Source of the DNA: Lunularia cruciata
Lineage: Eukaryota > Streptophyta > Marchantiopsida > Lunulariales > Lunulariaceae
Length of the DNA: 64,000 nucleotides
NCBI GenBank assembly: GCA_948567375.1
Contig: OX419757.1
Coordinates: 23,250,001-23,314,000, forward strand
Direction: 5' to 3'
How positions within the stretch are numbered: the stretch's first letter is position 1; every line of letters starts with the position of its first letter. Position numbers and translations under genes: made by a program. Shown here in pieces: positions 33,170 to 43,764 of this stretch. The notes under the pieces were generated by a model. It was not told the origin of the DNA, did not search any database, and was given only the letters and a program-made list of their open reading frames with translations.

Positions 33170-35100
33170 ATAAGGAAGTAGAGAAAGGAGGGAAGGAAGA
33201 AGAATAATGTGCAACAATCCCAAAAGGCAACCTCACAATTGATTGTTGTGAATGGAATCCTAGAAGGTAATCAAGTGAGAGTATTAATAGATCCGAGAGC
33301 AACAGAGAATTTCTTGTCTCGCTTTGTTGCAATAAGATTGGGAATGGATCTAGAGAGAGATGGAAGTGAAGAAGTAAAGTTACCAAATGGGCAAACAGAG
33401 AGGATTGAATCATTACCTAGACGGGTAACCCTCTCTATATGAGAATATCAGGAAGCAATTGAGTGGCGAGTGATATAGTTAGCTCGTTATGATGCAATTT
33501 TAGGCATGCCATGGATGGAGCAGTACAATCCTATGGTGGATTGGAGAAAGAAACTAGTGAGAACCCACCAATGGTCAATCATTGGGGTTAAAGAAAAATC
33601 ACATAGGCAGAAACTGCCTCTATATGTCGTAAAGACGGCAACTATTTGTAAGACCGATAGATGTTTTATGGGTCTAATAAGAGAAGTCCAGAGTGCACAA
33701 CTTGATGGACAAATTCCGGAGAAATTGAAGGATGTAGTGGATGAGTTTCAAGATGTCTTTCTTGATGATCTAATATCAAGATTACCACCAAAAAGGCGAG
33801 TAGATCACAAAATTGAGACACTTCCGGGGAAGACGCCTCCTTGTAAGGCCCCATATCGCCTATCACCTCATGAGTTGGAGGAGTGTAAGACTCAAATTGA
33901 GGAGATGATGCAGAAAGGGTTCATCCAACCTAGCGTATCATCATATGGGGCACTTGTCTTGTTTGTGAAGAAGAAGGATGGTACAATGCGCATGTGCATT
34001 GACTATCGGGGTCTCAATCAGCAAACAGTGAAGAACAAATACCCCTTACCTCGCATAGATGACCTGTTTGATCAACTCCATGGAGCGAGATACTTCACCA
34101 AATTGGACTTGCGGAGCGGTTACAATCAAATCCAAATTGCAAAGGAGGATGTGCACAAAATTGCCTTTCTAACCACGTATGGCCACTTTGAGTATCTTGT
34201 GATGCCTTTTGGCCTCACCAATGCACCTGCCACTTTCATGAGTCTAATGAATGACATATTTTGTCCATACTTGGATAAGTTTGTTATCGTCTTCTTGGAT
34301 GATATCTTAGTATACAATAGCATGATGACAGAACACAAACAACATCTATGAGAGGTCCTCCAGATTCTAAGATAGAATCAGTTGTACGCCAAAATCTCAA
34401 AGTGTGAGTTTGGCAAGTCTGAAGTAGACTACTTGGAGCATAGAGTTAGTGCAGAGGGCATTCAAGTATTGATAGATAAAATAGAGGTCATTCAAAAATG
34501 GAATGCCCCAGAAGATCAGACTCAACTTAAGAGCTTCTTGGGGCTGACGGGATTCTATCATAGATTTTTCAAGGACTTCTCTAAGGTTGCACAGCCTTTA
34601 ACGGCACTACTTGGCAAGGGGAAGAAGAGGACATGGAGAACAGCACAAGAGTTGGCCTTTCAAGAATTGAAGGCCGCCTTGCTACATGCACCAATCTTGA
34701 AATGGTATGACCTAAAACGTCCAATCAAGTTGGCTACAGATGCATCAGGCGTAGCAATAGGAGCAGTCCTACAACAAGAGTGGCATGACGGATGGCATCC
34801 AATTGCATATTTCTCTTGAAAGTTGTTACCAGCAGAGCGCAACTACACACCACGGAACAAGAAGAGCTAGCCATTGTTCTAGCAACCAAGCATTGGAAGC
34901 ACTACTTGGGCAAGAAGGCATTTGTAGTAGAGACAGACCACAAACCCTGGTCTACCTCGAGATGCAGAAGGATCTATCTTGTCGCCAAATTTGGCGACAA
35001 TGCTTCAATGACAATCACCTACATGACAATCACCTACATGGAAGGTAAGAAGCAACTTGCAGATGCATTCATCCGCATGCTAATGGCCAACAACTTGGTG
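33170..35100 (+). pseudogene. C1 protease, reverse transcriptase and RNase H
   Basis: Protease: VNGILEGNQVRVLIDPRATE near 33240-33310, with D-P-R in place of the usual D-S/T-G, so probably inactive. [60 protein letters not shown] and catalytic FLDDILVY (about 34290). Connection: EVIQKWNAPEDQTQLKSFLG. RNase H: LATDASGVAIGAVLQQ. The phase is continuous from 33209 to 34819 apart from stops at 33440, 33477, 34349 and 34373; a frameshift near 34815 moves to the phase starting 34792. Stops sit mostly at former Gln or Arg codons. Confidence 0.9.
34981..35037 (+). repeat. 18-nt perfect palindrome and 15-bp tandem repeat in C1 pol
   Basis: GTCGCCAAATTTGGCGAC at 34981-34998 is a perfect inverted repeat. 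It is followed by atgacaatcacctac twice (35008-35022, 35023-35037), encoding MTITY twice. Both lie between RNase H and integrase; the repeat adds five codons in frame. Likely replication slippage. Confidence 0.8.
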
Positions 35101-36552
35101 GCAGAGGTTAAGATTAACCTTGAATTCTGGCAAGAGATTCTGGCTGCTACAAAAACTGACCCACAGATTGTAGAAGCACAATCATCCAAAGGTGTCACTA
35201 GTACCCAAGGACTCACCTTTTGGGATGGTAGATTATGGATCCCAAATGTCCCAGAATTACGCACCACCATTCTAGCGGAATGTCATGATTCGGCCATTGT
35301 AGCTCATGTCGGAGTGGACAAGACCTTGGATGCAATCAAGCACCATTACTATTGGCCCAAGATGAGCAATGATGTGATGGACTATGTGCGTAGCTGCCTA
35401 CTTTGCCAACAGAACAAAGCTTCTAATCAAGCTCTTGCAGGGCTCCTTCAACCTCTCTCCACTCCTACCCAACGTTGGGAATAAGTGAGTATGGATCTCG
35501 TCTGTGAATTACCCAAGACCACCTCAGTGTTTGACTCCATTGTGGTCTTTGTGGACCGGGTCAGCAAAATGATTCATGTACACCCTACCACCAAGGAGGT
35601 GACCGCTCCACAACTAGCTCAATTATACTTAGATGCAGTCTTTGCTCACCATGGCTTGTCTAGAGTACTCATCACCAATAGAGGCACCCAATTCACTAGC
35701 TTGTTTTGGAAAACACTCTTTGGTTTCTTCAAAACCAAGTTGGCCATGTCCACAACTTACCACCCCCAAATAGATGGCCAAACAGAGCGGGCTAATTGCA
35801 CAATTGAAGACATGTTACACGGCTTCACCTTAGAAGAGCAAGAGAAGTGGGACACCCTACTCCCATTGGTGGAATTCGCTTACAAATCCACCCAGGTCAC
35901 TCCGTTCTTCCTCATGTATGGTGAGCATCCCTTCACACCTTCTAGCTTGATGAAGATCCATCTAGTGGCTACCAAGGTCGATGCAGTCAACACATTTGTT
36001 TCTAGAATCCAACAAGGTGTGGAGAGTGCCAAGCACAAATTACAGATTGCGCAAAATTGACAGAAGCAGTATGTTGATGCACACCGTTGGCACATGGAGT
36101 TCAATGTTGGGGATCAAGTGGGGCTATCGACAACCAACCTCACCTTAGTTGGACCTTGTAAGCTTAGACCTCATTTTATTAGGCCTTTCTCGATTCTTTG
36201 TCGCATTGGCGCTGTGGCCTATCACCTTGAGCTACCACCACACATGAAGATCCATCCAGTGTTCCATGTCTCCCTACTACGCAGATATGCTCCCCAATCA
36301 GGCCAAGGTCATTCCACACCAGACATTCGACCTTGTCCGACACTCATTGATGGCACAGAGGAATATGAAGTGGAGTGGATTCTCCAAAAATGCATGCATG
36401 GTACTCACCACCCGCGGGTGGACTATCTAGTACAATGGAAAGGTTACCTCCTCTATGAAGCCACTTGGGAGCCCGCTGCCAATTTGGCACATGCACTTGT
36501 GTTGGTGCAAGCATTTGAGCAACAATTGCACAACAAGGACATTGCGTCTTAA
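35100..36552 (+). pseudogene. C1 integrase with C-terminal chromodomain
   Basis: Zinc-binding region HDSAIVAHVGVDKTLDAIKH followed by CLLCQQNK (about 35283-35415). Catalytic core: first Asp in SMDLVCELPKT (35490). The second motif reads ITNRGTQF (Asn codon 35677-35679 where Asp is usual), and the Glu is kept in GQTERAN (about 35775). GPF-type and HPVFHVSLLRRY motifs follow at 36240-36290. Chromodomain: YEVEWILQ at 36361, then YLVQWKGY and ATWEPAANL to about 36485, giving targeting to methylated-histone chromatin in chromoviruses. Stops at 35482 and 36058 interrupt an otherwise continuous phase. Confidence 0.92.
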
Positions 36553-36563
36553 AAGGAGGGAGG
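36551..36563 (+). other. Polypurine tract of C1
   Basis: AAAAGGAGGGAGG, two bases before the 3-prime LTR start TGTAATACC at 36566; plus-strand priming site in reverse transcription. Confidence 0.85.
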
Positions 36564-36565
36564 TC

Positions 36566-37298
36566 TGTAATACCAAGAGCTAGCCATATGAGCTAGATGT
36601 GAAATTCGGTTTGGTAACATCTAAAATGATGTTATACATGATGGTCAAAATAGATCAGATAGAAGTATCACCAAAAGAGTACTTCTACTAATATGGCAGA
36701 AACCAAAATAGGCTTGAGAACCTTAGAACCAATAGCTAGACATATGATTTAAAGGTGAGAATTGGTTTGGTAACATCTGGAAGGATGTTACACATGATGG
36801 ACTAAACAGATCAGAAAGAGGTATCACCAAAAGGGGACTTCTACTAATAGAGTAGGAACCGAAATATGCCTGAAATCTTTGAAGGCAAGTTTGGAGGCCT
36901 AAACGGATGAATTAGGCCTTGAAAATGTGCAGAATCCCCCCCAATGGAATACAAATGTGCAGAATCCCCCCTTGCTTTGTCTCATCGAGAGCTTTCCAAC
37001 GGTACCTTACGTGATTCTGAGAATCCTATAGGAAGATTCCCTAAAAGATTCCCTCCGGTCAAAGCATGTTTGACCAACCAGAGAGGACCTAGACCAGACA
37101 TGTCATCCATCCAAGTAAGTAATCCAAGGGTGGAGCTTGCTGACATGTCACCTATCTGTGTTCCTAATCCTATGGTGGAGCTTCCTTGGAGGAGATCCTC
37201 TTTGTCTATATAATAAAGAGAAGGTGCTCCCTTGGGGCATCAAATGTTTGAGTATGCAATCTGTGTTTTCTCTATTCTCTTGTCCTCGGAGTATTACA
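36566..37298 (+). repeat. 3-prime LTR of C1
   Basis: 733 bp, TGTAATACC to GTATTACA. It contains TATATAAT at 37207-37214 near the 3-prime side, a plausible TATA box (C3 has ctatataaaaaagag at 61113). Host LTR sequence of AF resumes at 37299 (cctgaattgcaatc). An internal segment near 36720-36850 resembles 36590-36700 (accaaaagagtacttctac and accaaaaggggacttctac), a partial internal repeat typical of this family, also seen in C3. Confidence 0.9.
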
Positions 37299-37651
37299 CC
37301 TGAATTGCAATCATTCTTCAGTTAATTTCCCCTTTTTCTGTGTGTTGCTGTCCTATCAAGACATGCTTCTTTTGCCTCTGCCGTTTCTTGAAGTGTATTT
37401 TTTTGCCATGTAGAAAGGTTGTTAGACGGTCTTCATATCGGCCTTTGCTTCTCAATCCAAAGACAATGCTCTTCAGAGTTCTTCTGAGTACTTCTCTTCT
37501 GAGTACTTCCATCATCGGACCCAAAGTCGGCTTCTTTGGATTTCTTCTGAAGACAATCCCGTCCATTCTTTCTTTTGCAATTCAGCTTTCTTGCTTACTT
37601 GTTCTTCAAATACTAACAAAATAGAAAAAAATATTTTGTGGGCACCACATA

Positions 37652-37662
37652 CCCCCTCCCTC
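37652..37662 (-). other. Polypurine tract of AF
   Basis: On the minus strand GAGGGAGGGGG followed by TA and the LTR start TGTGGTGCCCACA. It fixes the boundary between internal region and 3-prime LTR. Confidence 0.85.
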
Positions 37663-39080
37663 AAATGTGAGAGTCCTCGCAAACACCGACTACTGGTTCT
37701 TTATACAAAGTTGGGTCCGTGGTCCAATATTTTCTAACCCTCCACCCGTTTACTTGAGTGGCAAAAGGATTTCCTTCTAGGTCTGCAAGTTGAATAGAGC
37801 CATTGGCATATATGTGCATAACACGGTATGGCTCTATCCACCACAAATGAAGTTTCTGTGGAAAAAATATGCGGCGATTGTCATATAACAACACCAAGTC
37901 ACCTTCCTAAACAGCCACAGGCTTGATTCTCTTATTGTGCTTGACTTTACGCTGTTCTTGGACTTCCTTTGTGGTTTGCATTGCATCGTCCCTTTTCTCT
38001 TCTAACCACATCAGTTGATGGATTGGAAGGTCCCGGCTTTCTTCCTCCGACAATCATTCTTTGCAAAGAATTTGATATGTCGGTACCTCAAATTCAACTG
38101 GTAGTATGGGATTCAATCCGTATGTCAAGAAATAAGGAGTCTGTTTGGTAGTAATCTTTTCAGTTGTTCTATATGCCCACAAAGCTACAGGTAACTTCAT
38201 GTCCCAATCATAGGCATAATTGACTATCACCTTATTCAAAATTTTACACAACAATCCATTGGCCTTCTCCGTTAGTCCATTTGCTTTTGGATTGTAGGGC
38301 GTTGTCTTCTGATGTTTAATTTGGAAGTACTTGGTTAATGCTTCCACCATTGAGTTCAAAAAATGAGTTCCCCAATCACTGACTAATTCTAGAGGACACC
38401 CATTACGGGAAATGATGTTTCGGAAGAAAAATTCTACAACTGTTTCAGCATCATCTCTCCGTGTTGCTTCTGCTTCTACCATCTTGGTATCATAATCTGT
38501 GCATACCAAGATGTACCTCTTCCTTGTGACTCAGGTCATTGGTTGGATTGTACCCACAAAATCAATACCCCATTTCTCATATGGGGCCAATGGCAAAATT
38601 GGTTTCAAAGGCCATTGGGAAGCTGCTATTGGTTTCCCTATTCTTTGACAGGCATCACATAAGTATCTATATACATCACATAAGTATCTTTATTCATCAT
38701 AGGCCATCAATACCCTGCTGAAAGGATTTTCTTCACTATGTTTTTCTAGGCATAGTGTCTTCCCGATGCTTTAGAGTGTAAGGATTCAATGACTCCTCTG
38801 ACTTTGTATGCCTCCAAACATCTCCAAAGTACTTCATCTTCACCCATCTTAGACAAAATGCTTTTTTTTAATTGGTACGGTCCCATCTTCTGGAGGAAGA
38901 TTGTTCTATGCTCCGGGTCCAGCCCCTTAGGACAATGATACATATGCAAATAGTGATATTTGGCCGCATACCTTGTACTTCAAACAGCCATTAGATGATA
39001 TAGCTCTTCATCAAGAAACCAAACAATGACTTCCAAGTCTTGGTCTTGAGTTTCTAACTAGGATAAGAAGTCATCATTCA
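37661..39080 (-). pseudogene. AF integrase
   Basis: On the minus strand the RNase H/integrase linker and a degraded zinc-binding region (about 38600-38950) precede the catalytic core at 38509-38054. First Asp is in VCTDYDTKMVEA, second in ELVSDWGTHF and Glu in NGLTEKANGLL; all three catalytic residues remain. The C-terminal part (37897-37661) has GDLVLLYDNRR and WRVRKYW-type sequence and ends ...GVCEDSHI just before the polypurine tract. No chromodomain follows. Frameshifts occur near 38600-38900, with a stop at 38054. Confidence 0.88.
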
Positions 39081-40829
39081 AATGCAAAGCTCCTTTCCTT
39101 ACTTGTACAGTGTATGTGAATTCTTGTAACAACAAGATCCATCTTGCAATTCACCCGGATAAATCTGCCTTCTTGACCAAATGTTGCAATGCGTAATGGT
39201 CAACATAGAAGACAAACTCGTGTCCCAACATGTAGTGGCAAAATTTCTTGCAGGCATACACCATTTTGAGTGCTTCTCTTTCAGTCGTTGAATAGTTCTT
39301 TTTTGAGACTGATAGTTGTCGGCTGGCATAATAAACCGGGTAGTCCTTCTTCTTCTTGTCTTTCTGACTTAAGACTACTCCAATTGCCATGGACAAAGTG
39401 TCCACATAAACATGAAAAGGGACATCCCAATTCAGGGCCCTCATGACTGGTGCTTCAACCAGTTTCTTCTTCAATACTTGGAAAGCTTCTTCTTGATTTG
39501 CTTCCCACAAGTAGTCTTTTGATTTATTCAGAAGCTTTATAAGGGGTGTGGCAAGCACCACATAGTTTGAAACAAAGCGTTTGTAGTACCCAACATGTCC
39601 CAAGAAGGCTTGCAGCTACCAAATGTTCTTTGGAGATTCCAAAGCTGAGATTACTTTAACCTTCTCAACATCGACTTCAATACCTCGGCTTGATACTCGA
39701 TGCTCCAGAAGAATCCTCTCCTTCATGGCGAAGAAGCATTTCTCTAAGTGTAATGACAAACCGGCAGAATTACACCTTTCAAAAGTCTGGTAAAGGTAAT
39801 CCAAATGTACATCTCTTTGCCCAAACACACAAAAATCATCAATGAAGACTTCCACAAATTTGCACAGGAAATCCTTGAAGATTGAATTCATCATTGGCTA
39901 GAATGTAGCGGGAGCTTTACACAATCCAAAGGGCATCTGATTGTAAGCAATAGTGCACCAGTTGGTATTGAATGTAGTTTTATCCTTGTCCTCTTCTTGG
40001 ATGGATACTTGATTGTACTCTTAAAATCCATCAAGAAAACTGTAACAAGGATGACCAGCTACTTGGTCCAAAATTGTATCAGTAAAAGGTAAAGGATGAT
40101 GATCCTTCCTTGTCACTGCGTTCAACTTGCAAAAATCTTGGCACACTCAAATTTTCCCCTTTTCTTCTTTGGAACAATGACTATAGGAGAAACCCACTCA
40201 CTGCTCAAGACAAGAAAGATTATTCCGGCCCCTAAGTACTTGTCAATTTTGTCTTTCACCAAGAGGGAGTACTTTGGGTTCAGGTGGTATTGTCTTTGCT
40301 GAACCGGAACTGCACCTTCAACCAGATCAATCCGGTGTTCTCCAAATTCTTCAGGAATACCCGGCATTTGATCAATAGACCAGGCAAATACATCTTGGAA
40401 TTCTATAAACAGGGCAGTGTATCCTGCCAACTCCTCCGGAGTGACTGTCTTTGAGATCTTCAAAAATTTTCCTTCAGTCAAGACAACACCTTGACAGTCA
40501 TTGGGGTTGATGACTCCTTGAACATGGCTTACTCGGCTCAACCCGAGACGTACTGCAGTCAAACCCCCTTTCTCCAAGTCGTGTTCACCCAAGACAATGT
40601 TGTATGGGTCTTCGTCTTTGACCTCTACCTCATAGCATTCTAAATAGTTGACTTGGACTTCATCTTTGGAGTCACCTAAAGACAAAGACAATGAATCTTC
40701 AGATTCATCTTCGTCTTCTGATGAAGTTGTTTCCCCGAGGTGAGGAAATTTTGTCCAACTCAAAGTCACTAGCTTCTGATCTTTGGACAAAATGTCCTTA
40801 AACCGTAACTTTTGCTGGTGCCAATCCAC
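39081..40829 (-). pseudogene. AF reverse transcriptase and RNase H
   Basis: The 40829-40122 stretch carries an acidic linker (SSEDEDESEDSLSLSLGDSK), then FQDVFAWSIDQMPG, HRIDLVEGAVPVQQRQYHLN and SEWVSPIVIVPKKK, the start of RT. The central RT (about 40120-39900) is frameshifted. 39894-39616 holds the FIDDFCVFG catalytic region. 39603-39151 holds LGHVGYYKRFVSNYV and RNase H (YVDTLSMAIGVVLSQ, YYASRQLSVSKKNYSTTERE, VDHYALQHLV). The RT and RNase H phases from 39894 to 38746 agree. Typical of non-chromovirus plant gypsy pol. Confidence 0.88.
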
Positions 40830-41780
40830 AATAACCTAGGCACTGTACAACTAGGGTCTTCTGATCAAGAGAGGATAACCAGTTTTGGTTACTGGTCGCA
40901 ACACAATGTAATTAAACTTGAAGGGCACCCTTCCAATGATCATAGTGATATTTGGCAGCGTTCCCTAAGGGCCGTCTCCTGGTTTGATCTGCCAAATTTC
41001 AGAATTTGGGGTGTTGGTTCAAATGTTGTATACCCCAGTCGATGTGCAACATCTTCTGTCATGATATTCACACCCGACCCCAAATCAATGGGTATGGATA
41101 TGATCATGCAGCCTGCAATCTCCGCATCCACTTCGGGAGATCCCAAATCTTCTTGTTCAATACGATAAATTGCGGGCAAGTCTTTCTTGGTCATCGCCCT
41201 TACTTTCTTGAGGGCTGAACTCAGCTGCTTTTTGTACAGGTTGTTGTCCTCCCACAATTGCTTAAATGTGACATTAGCACTCATAGATGCCATATCAGCC
41301 ACAATATCATACTCTGGGACTCCTCCCAATTTCACCTTCTTCACCTTTGTCTTTGGGTCCAAAGTCTGTCCTTGTTCAAATTGGACTTCGGGGTGCTTCA
41401 GGATGGTAATCGGAGTATGGATTGCCTTGACCCGATGATCTTTGGGTTGACCAACTTTGGCTTGGATCAAGTCTTTTCCTTGGACCTGATATCCGCCAGA
41501 AAAACTAGAGGCTTTGTCTTCGTATTCTCCTCTAAACTCATCTCCCATGTGCAGAGTACTGCTTCCTTGATTTCTTTTTGCAAGGCTTTTGCTTTTGCTT
41601 TTTCTAGAATCTTTTTGTCTTTAGCAAAAAGAATAGCTTTCAGGCGTAGCCTCTTTGCCTTTTGTGAAGATGAAGAAGTAGTTCTCACTTCTTTGGGATT
41701 GTGCTTCTTCTTGCCCGCGCTTGTCTCTACCTTCAAAATTTCAAGGTCCGGCCATTCTCCTTCTGAAGCGGGACTCCCTT
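40830..41780 (-). pseudogene. AF Gag-pol linker and protease
   Basis: Lys-rich segment KAKALQKEIKEAVLCTWE (about 41590), then a conserved module TFKQLWEDNNLYKKQLSSAL followed by KKVRAMTKKDLPAIYRIEQE (41270-41150), shared with A9 at 59820-59935. Protease has IPIDLGSGVNIMTEDVAHRL near 41090-41030 (Asp kept, D-L-G instead of D-S/T-G). Frameshifts separate this part from gag and RT. The module before protease has no function I recognise. Confidence 0.8.
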
Positions 41781-41829
41781 CTTGAGGCCTCTCTTCCTCA
41801 AGTGTTATACAATTTACATCCCCTTTTGC

Positions 41830-42320
41830 TTGGAGTGCAGCACGCTCAGCGCGGGTCTATACATACTTTATAGGTGGCTTTGGGTTTGGTGGTTGTGGGC
41901 AAGGATTTCTCGTATGCCCCAATCCTTTACAATTTCCGCAAAGCAGAACATACCCAATTTTCCGTCTTGGCTCCGGACAATTTGGAGACCAATGTCCCAT
42001 TGAGCCACAATTGTAGCAAGCACCCGATACAACATTTTGAGGCCTATTTTGGCCGCCTATTGGTGGTCTTCATGGGGGAGCATTATTGTTGTACTTCCTT
42101 GGTCCATACCTCAAACCTTGATACAATGTGCTGGCTTGAGGCTGTACCTCTTGGGTTTGGTACACATCTTCTTCTTCCTCACTTTGGTCCCAACCGGGAA
42201 CTCAATCAATTTGTTGTACTAGAAATGCAGTGCGGGTCAAACACTCAGTATTAGTGTGGTCGGATTTACCACACGTAGTGCACCATTCATTTTAAAATCT
42301 GCAAACTCTTTAATAAGAGT
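41830..42320 (-). pseudogene. AF Gag C-terminus with three zinc knuckles
   Basis: Three CX2CX4HX4C knuckles on the minus strand: CTTCGKSDHTNTEC (42282-42241), CYNCGSMGHWSPNC (42018-41977) and CGNCKGLGHTRNPC (41940-41899). The first is separated from the others by about 75 residues, including a Pro/Asn-rich stretch. Plant gypsy Gag usually has one or two knuckles. The same three-site arrangement is found in A9 (near 58810, 59079 and 59150), so it is a family trait. Confidence 0.85.
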
Positions 42321-42398
42321 CTCCAGCTTCTGATCCGCCTAAGGTATGTTCTTTGCTGGTGGTGTTACTGGTTTCTTTCCTCCACATCTTTGTATTCT

Positions 42399-43676
42399 TC
42401 ATGGCTTTGATTCTTCTTTGGATTCCAAAGAAGAACTCAAAGATGTGGAGGATTCCTCCAAAGAAGGAGATGTGTTGTGAGAAGCTCTCCTTCTAGGCTT
42501 CTTGCCTTTCTTCTCCCAATTTCTTTGGTTGCTGGATGAGTGAGAGTGAGCCACCTCATATCGGGTGACATGTTTGAGGACTTTGTCCAAAAAAGTTACA
42601 TTCCTCTCCCTGCCAAAGATACGAATCTCTAGTGAAAGTCCGCCAAGGAACCAATTAATGGCTTGGGCATCGGAGTAACCTACCACACCGGATTGTTTTG
42701 GAACTTGGTTGAATAGGGCCATGAACCGCTTGGAGTAATCCCTCAATTTTTCCTTCTTCTCGTGGTCCAAATCATTAAGTGCCGCAAAGACACTCGTATC
42801 ATAATCCACTTCCCAGAATTGTTCCAGGAAGCCATTTTGTAAGTCTGCCTAGTCTGTTGGTGTGAACCCCTTCTGGGTTACATGGGTATACCAGCTCCGA
42901 GCTTTCTTTTGGAGCAGACTTGGGAAAATTTGCAGAGGATCCGTAGAGTCATGTTCCTTGTTGGCAAAGGAAATGACTTCAAATTCTTTGATAAATTCAT
43001 CAGGATCTTCGTCTTGTTCAGTCCCCTTATACTTTTGATAGGCGTGTCGGGTGACAGGTAACAAAGTCATCATTTGGTTTGGCGGAATTGGTTGTGGTAA
43101 GTTTGAACTTGATGGAACCAAGGAGCTGCTTGGTATGGACACCATGTTGTTGGCCTAGGGGTTCCAATTAGTCAAGTTCAAAGTGGGGTCTTCTTCTACA
43201 ATTTCTTCTTCTTTGTTTGTGTTGACTTCAACCGGAATAGAAGTAAGAAGTTCAACACCTTCCAAGTGTTCTTTGAAATTCCTTTGAGACAACCAAGGAA
43301 TTGTGCGTAGAACATGTTGATACTCTTCTTCCATAAGTGTTTGTGCTATCTTTTTGCAAACAAACTTCTAAATGAATTTGACTTCCTTTACAACTTTAGG
43401 GGAAGTTGATGTATTGGGTCATAATGAATATGTCTACCCGCTCAAGTCTTTCTTCTTCTTGGAAGAGGGGGACAAAAAGTATCATTGCCACCCTCCTTCA
43501 CGTTTCTTTTGTTTGAGTTCTTGCAAAGCTTCTTGAACTTCATCGAGAAGTTGAAAGTCCAACACCTCTTGTATGGTTTCATCAAAAGTAGATTGGATCT
43601 TCAGACGTTCTTCTTCTTCACAATGCAACATTTATCTTTGAACTCTCTCTTCTCGTTGTTCTCTTGATGTAGACAT
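42399..43676 (-). pseudogene. AF Gag
   Basis: ATG at 43676 (MSTSREQREERVQR) about 65 bases after the primer site. One phase runs to 42399 with scattered stops. N-terminal part: a Glu/Gln-rich helical segment (TIQEVLDFQLLDEVQEALQE). Central part: the retrotransposon Gag core (DPDEFIKEFEVISFANKEH, ARSWYTHVT, then LRDYSKRFMALFNQV and YSDAQAINWFLGGL). C-terminal part: basic and Ser-rich (NWEKKGKKPRRRASHN). Stops at about 43630, 43520, 43185 and 42846. A9 carries the parallel gene at 57358 onward. Confidence 0.88.
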
Positions 43677-43738
43677 TCATATTGCTTTGGTGCCCAGTTC
43701 CAAGATTGGCTTTGTATTTTTCCACTTCCGAGTTTTGT

Positions 43739-43757
43739 ATCCCTGGCAGCGGTGCCA
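43739..43757 (-). other. Primer-binding site of AF (tRNA-Asp type)
   Basis: On the minus strand TGGCACCGCTGCCAGGGAT starts seven bases after the LTR end. It matches TGGCGCCGTTGCCGGGGAT, complementary to the 3-prime end of plant tRNA-Asp, at 16 of 19 positions. This site is common in Athila/Tat-type plant gypsy elements. Confidence 0.85.
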
Positions 43758-43764
43758 AAAATCA

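Larger units (their letters stand above)
31537..37298 (+). mobile_element. Chromovirus C1 (Ty3/gypsy), lacking its 5-prime LTR
   Basis: It begins abruptly at cttggagaacat, which in C2 lies about 50 bases downstream of the LTR, so 5-prime LTR and primer site are deleted together with a few host bases. Leader frame, gag, full pol, chromodomain, polypurine tract and 3-prime LTR follow. It is the best-preserved element in the window: pol has one frameshift and a handful of stops over 3.3 kb. It is the youngest visible layer of the deepest nest. Confidence 0.92.
28210..37649 (-). repeat. 3-prime LTR of AF, split by chromovirus C1
   Basis: Minus-strand LTR from TGTGGTGCCCACA (plus-strand 37637-37649) to GGGTTGTCACA (28210-28220). 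C1 occupies about 31537-37298, inserted upstream of the LTR-borne frame. The outer pieces align with 43765-47493 along their length. Confidence 0.93.

Noticed and set aside
34981-34998. Perfect palindrome as an operator or recombination site
   Set aside because: It lies inside pol coding sequence, reads as normal codons and is not in C2; probably chance.
37299-37649. A separate short repeat between C1 and the AF internal region
   Set aside because: It aligns with 47140-47493, the start of the AF 5-prime LTR, so it is the rest of the split 3-prime LTR.
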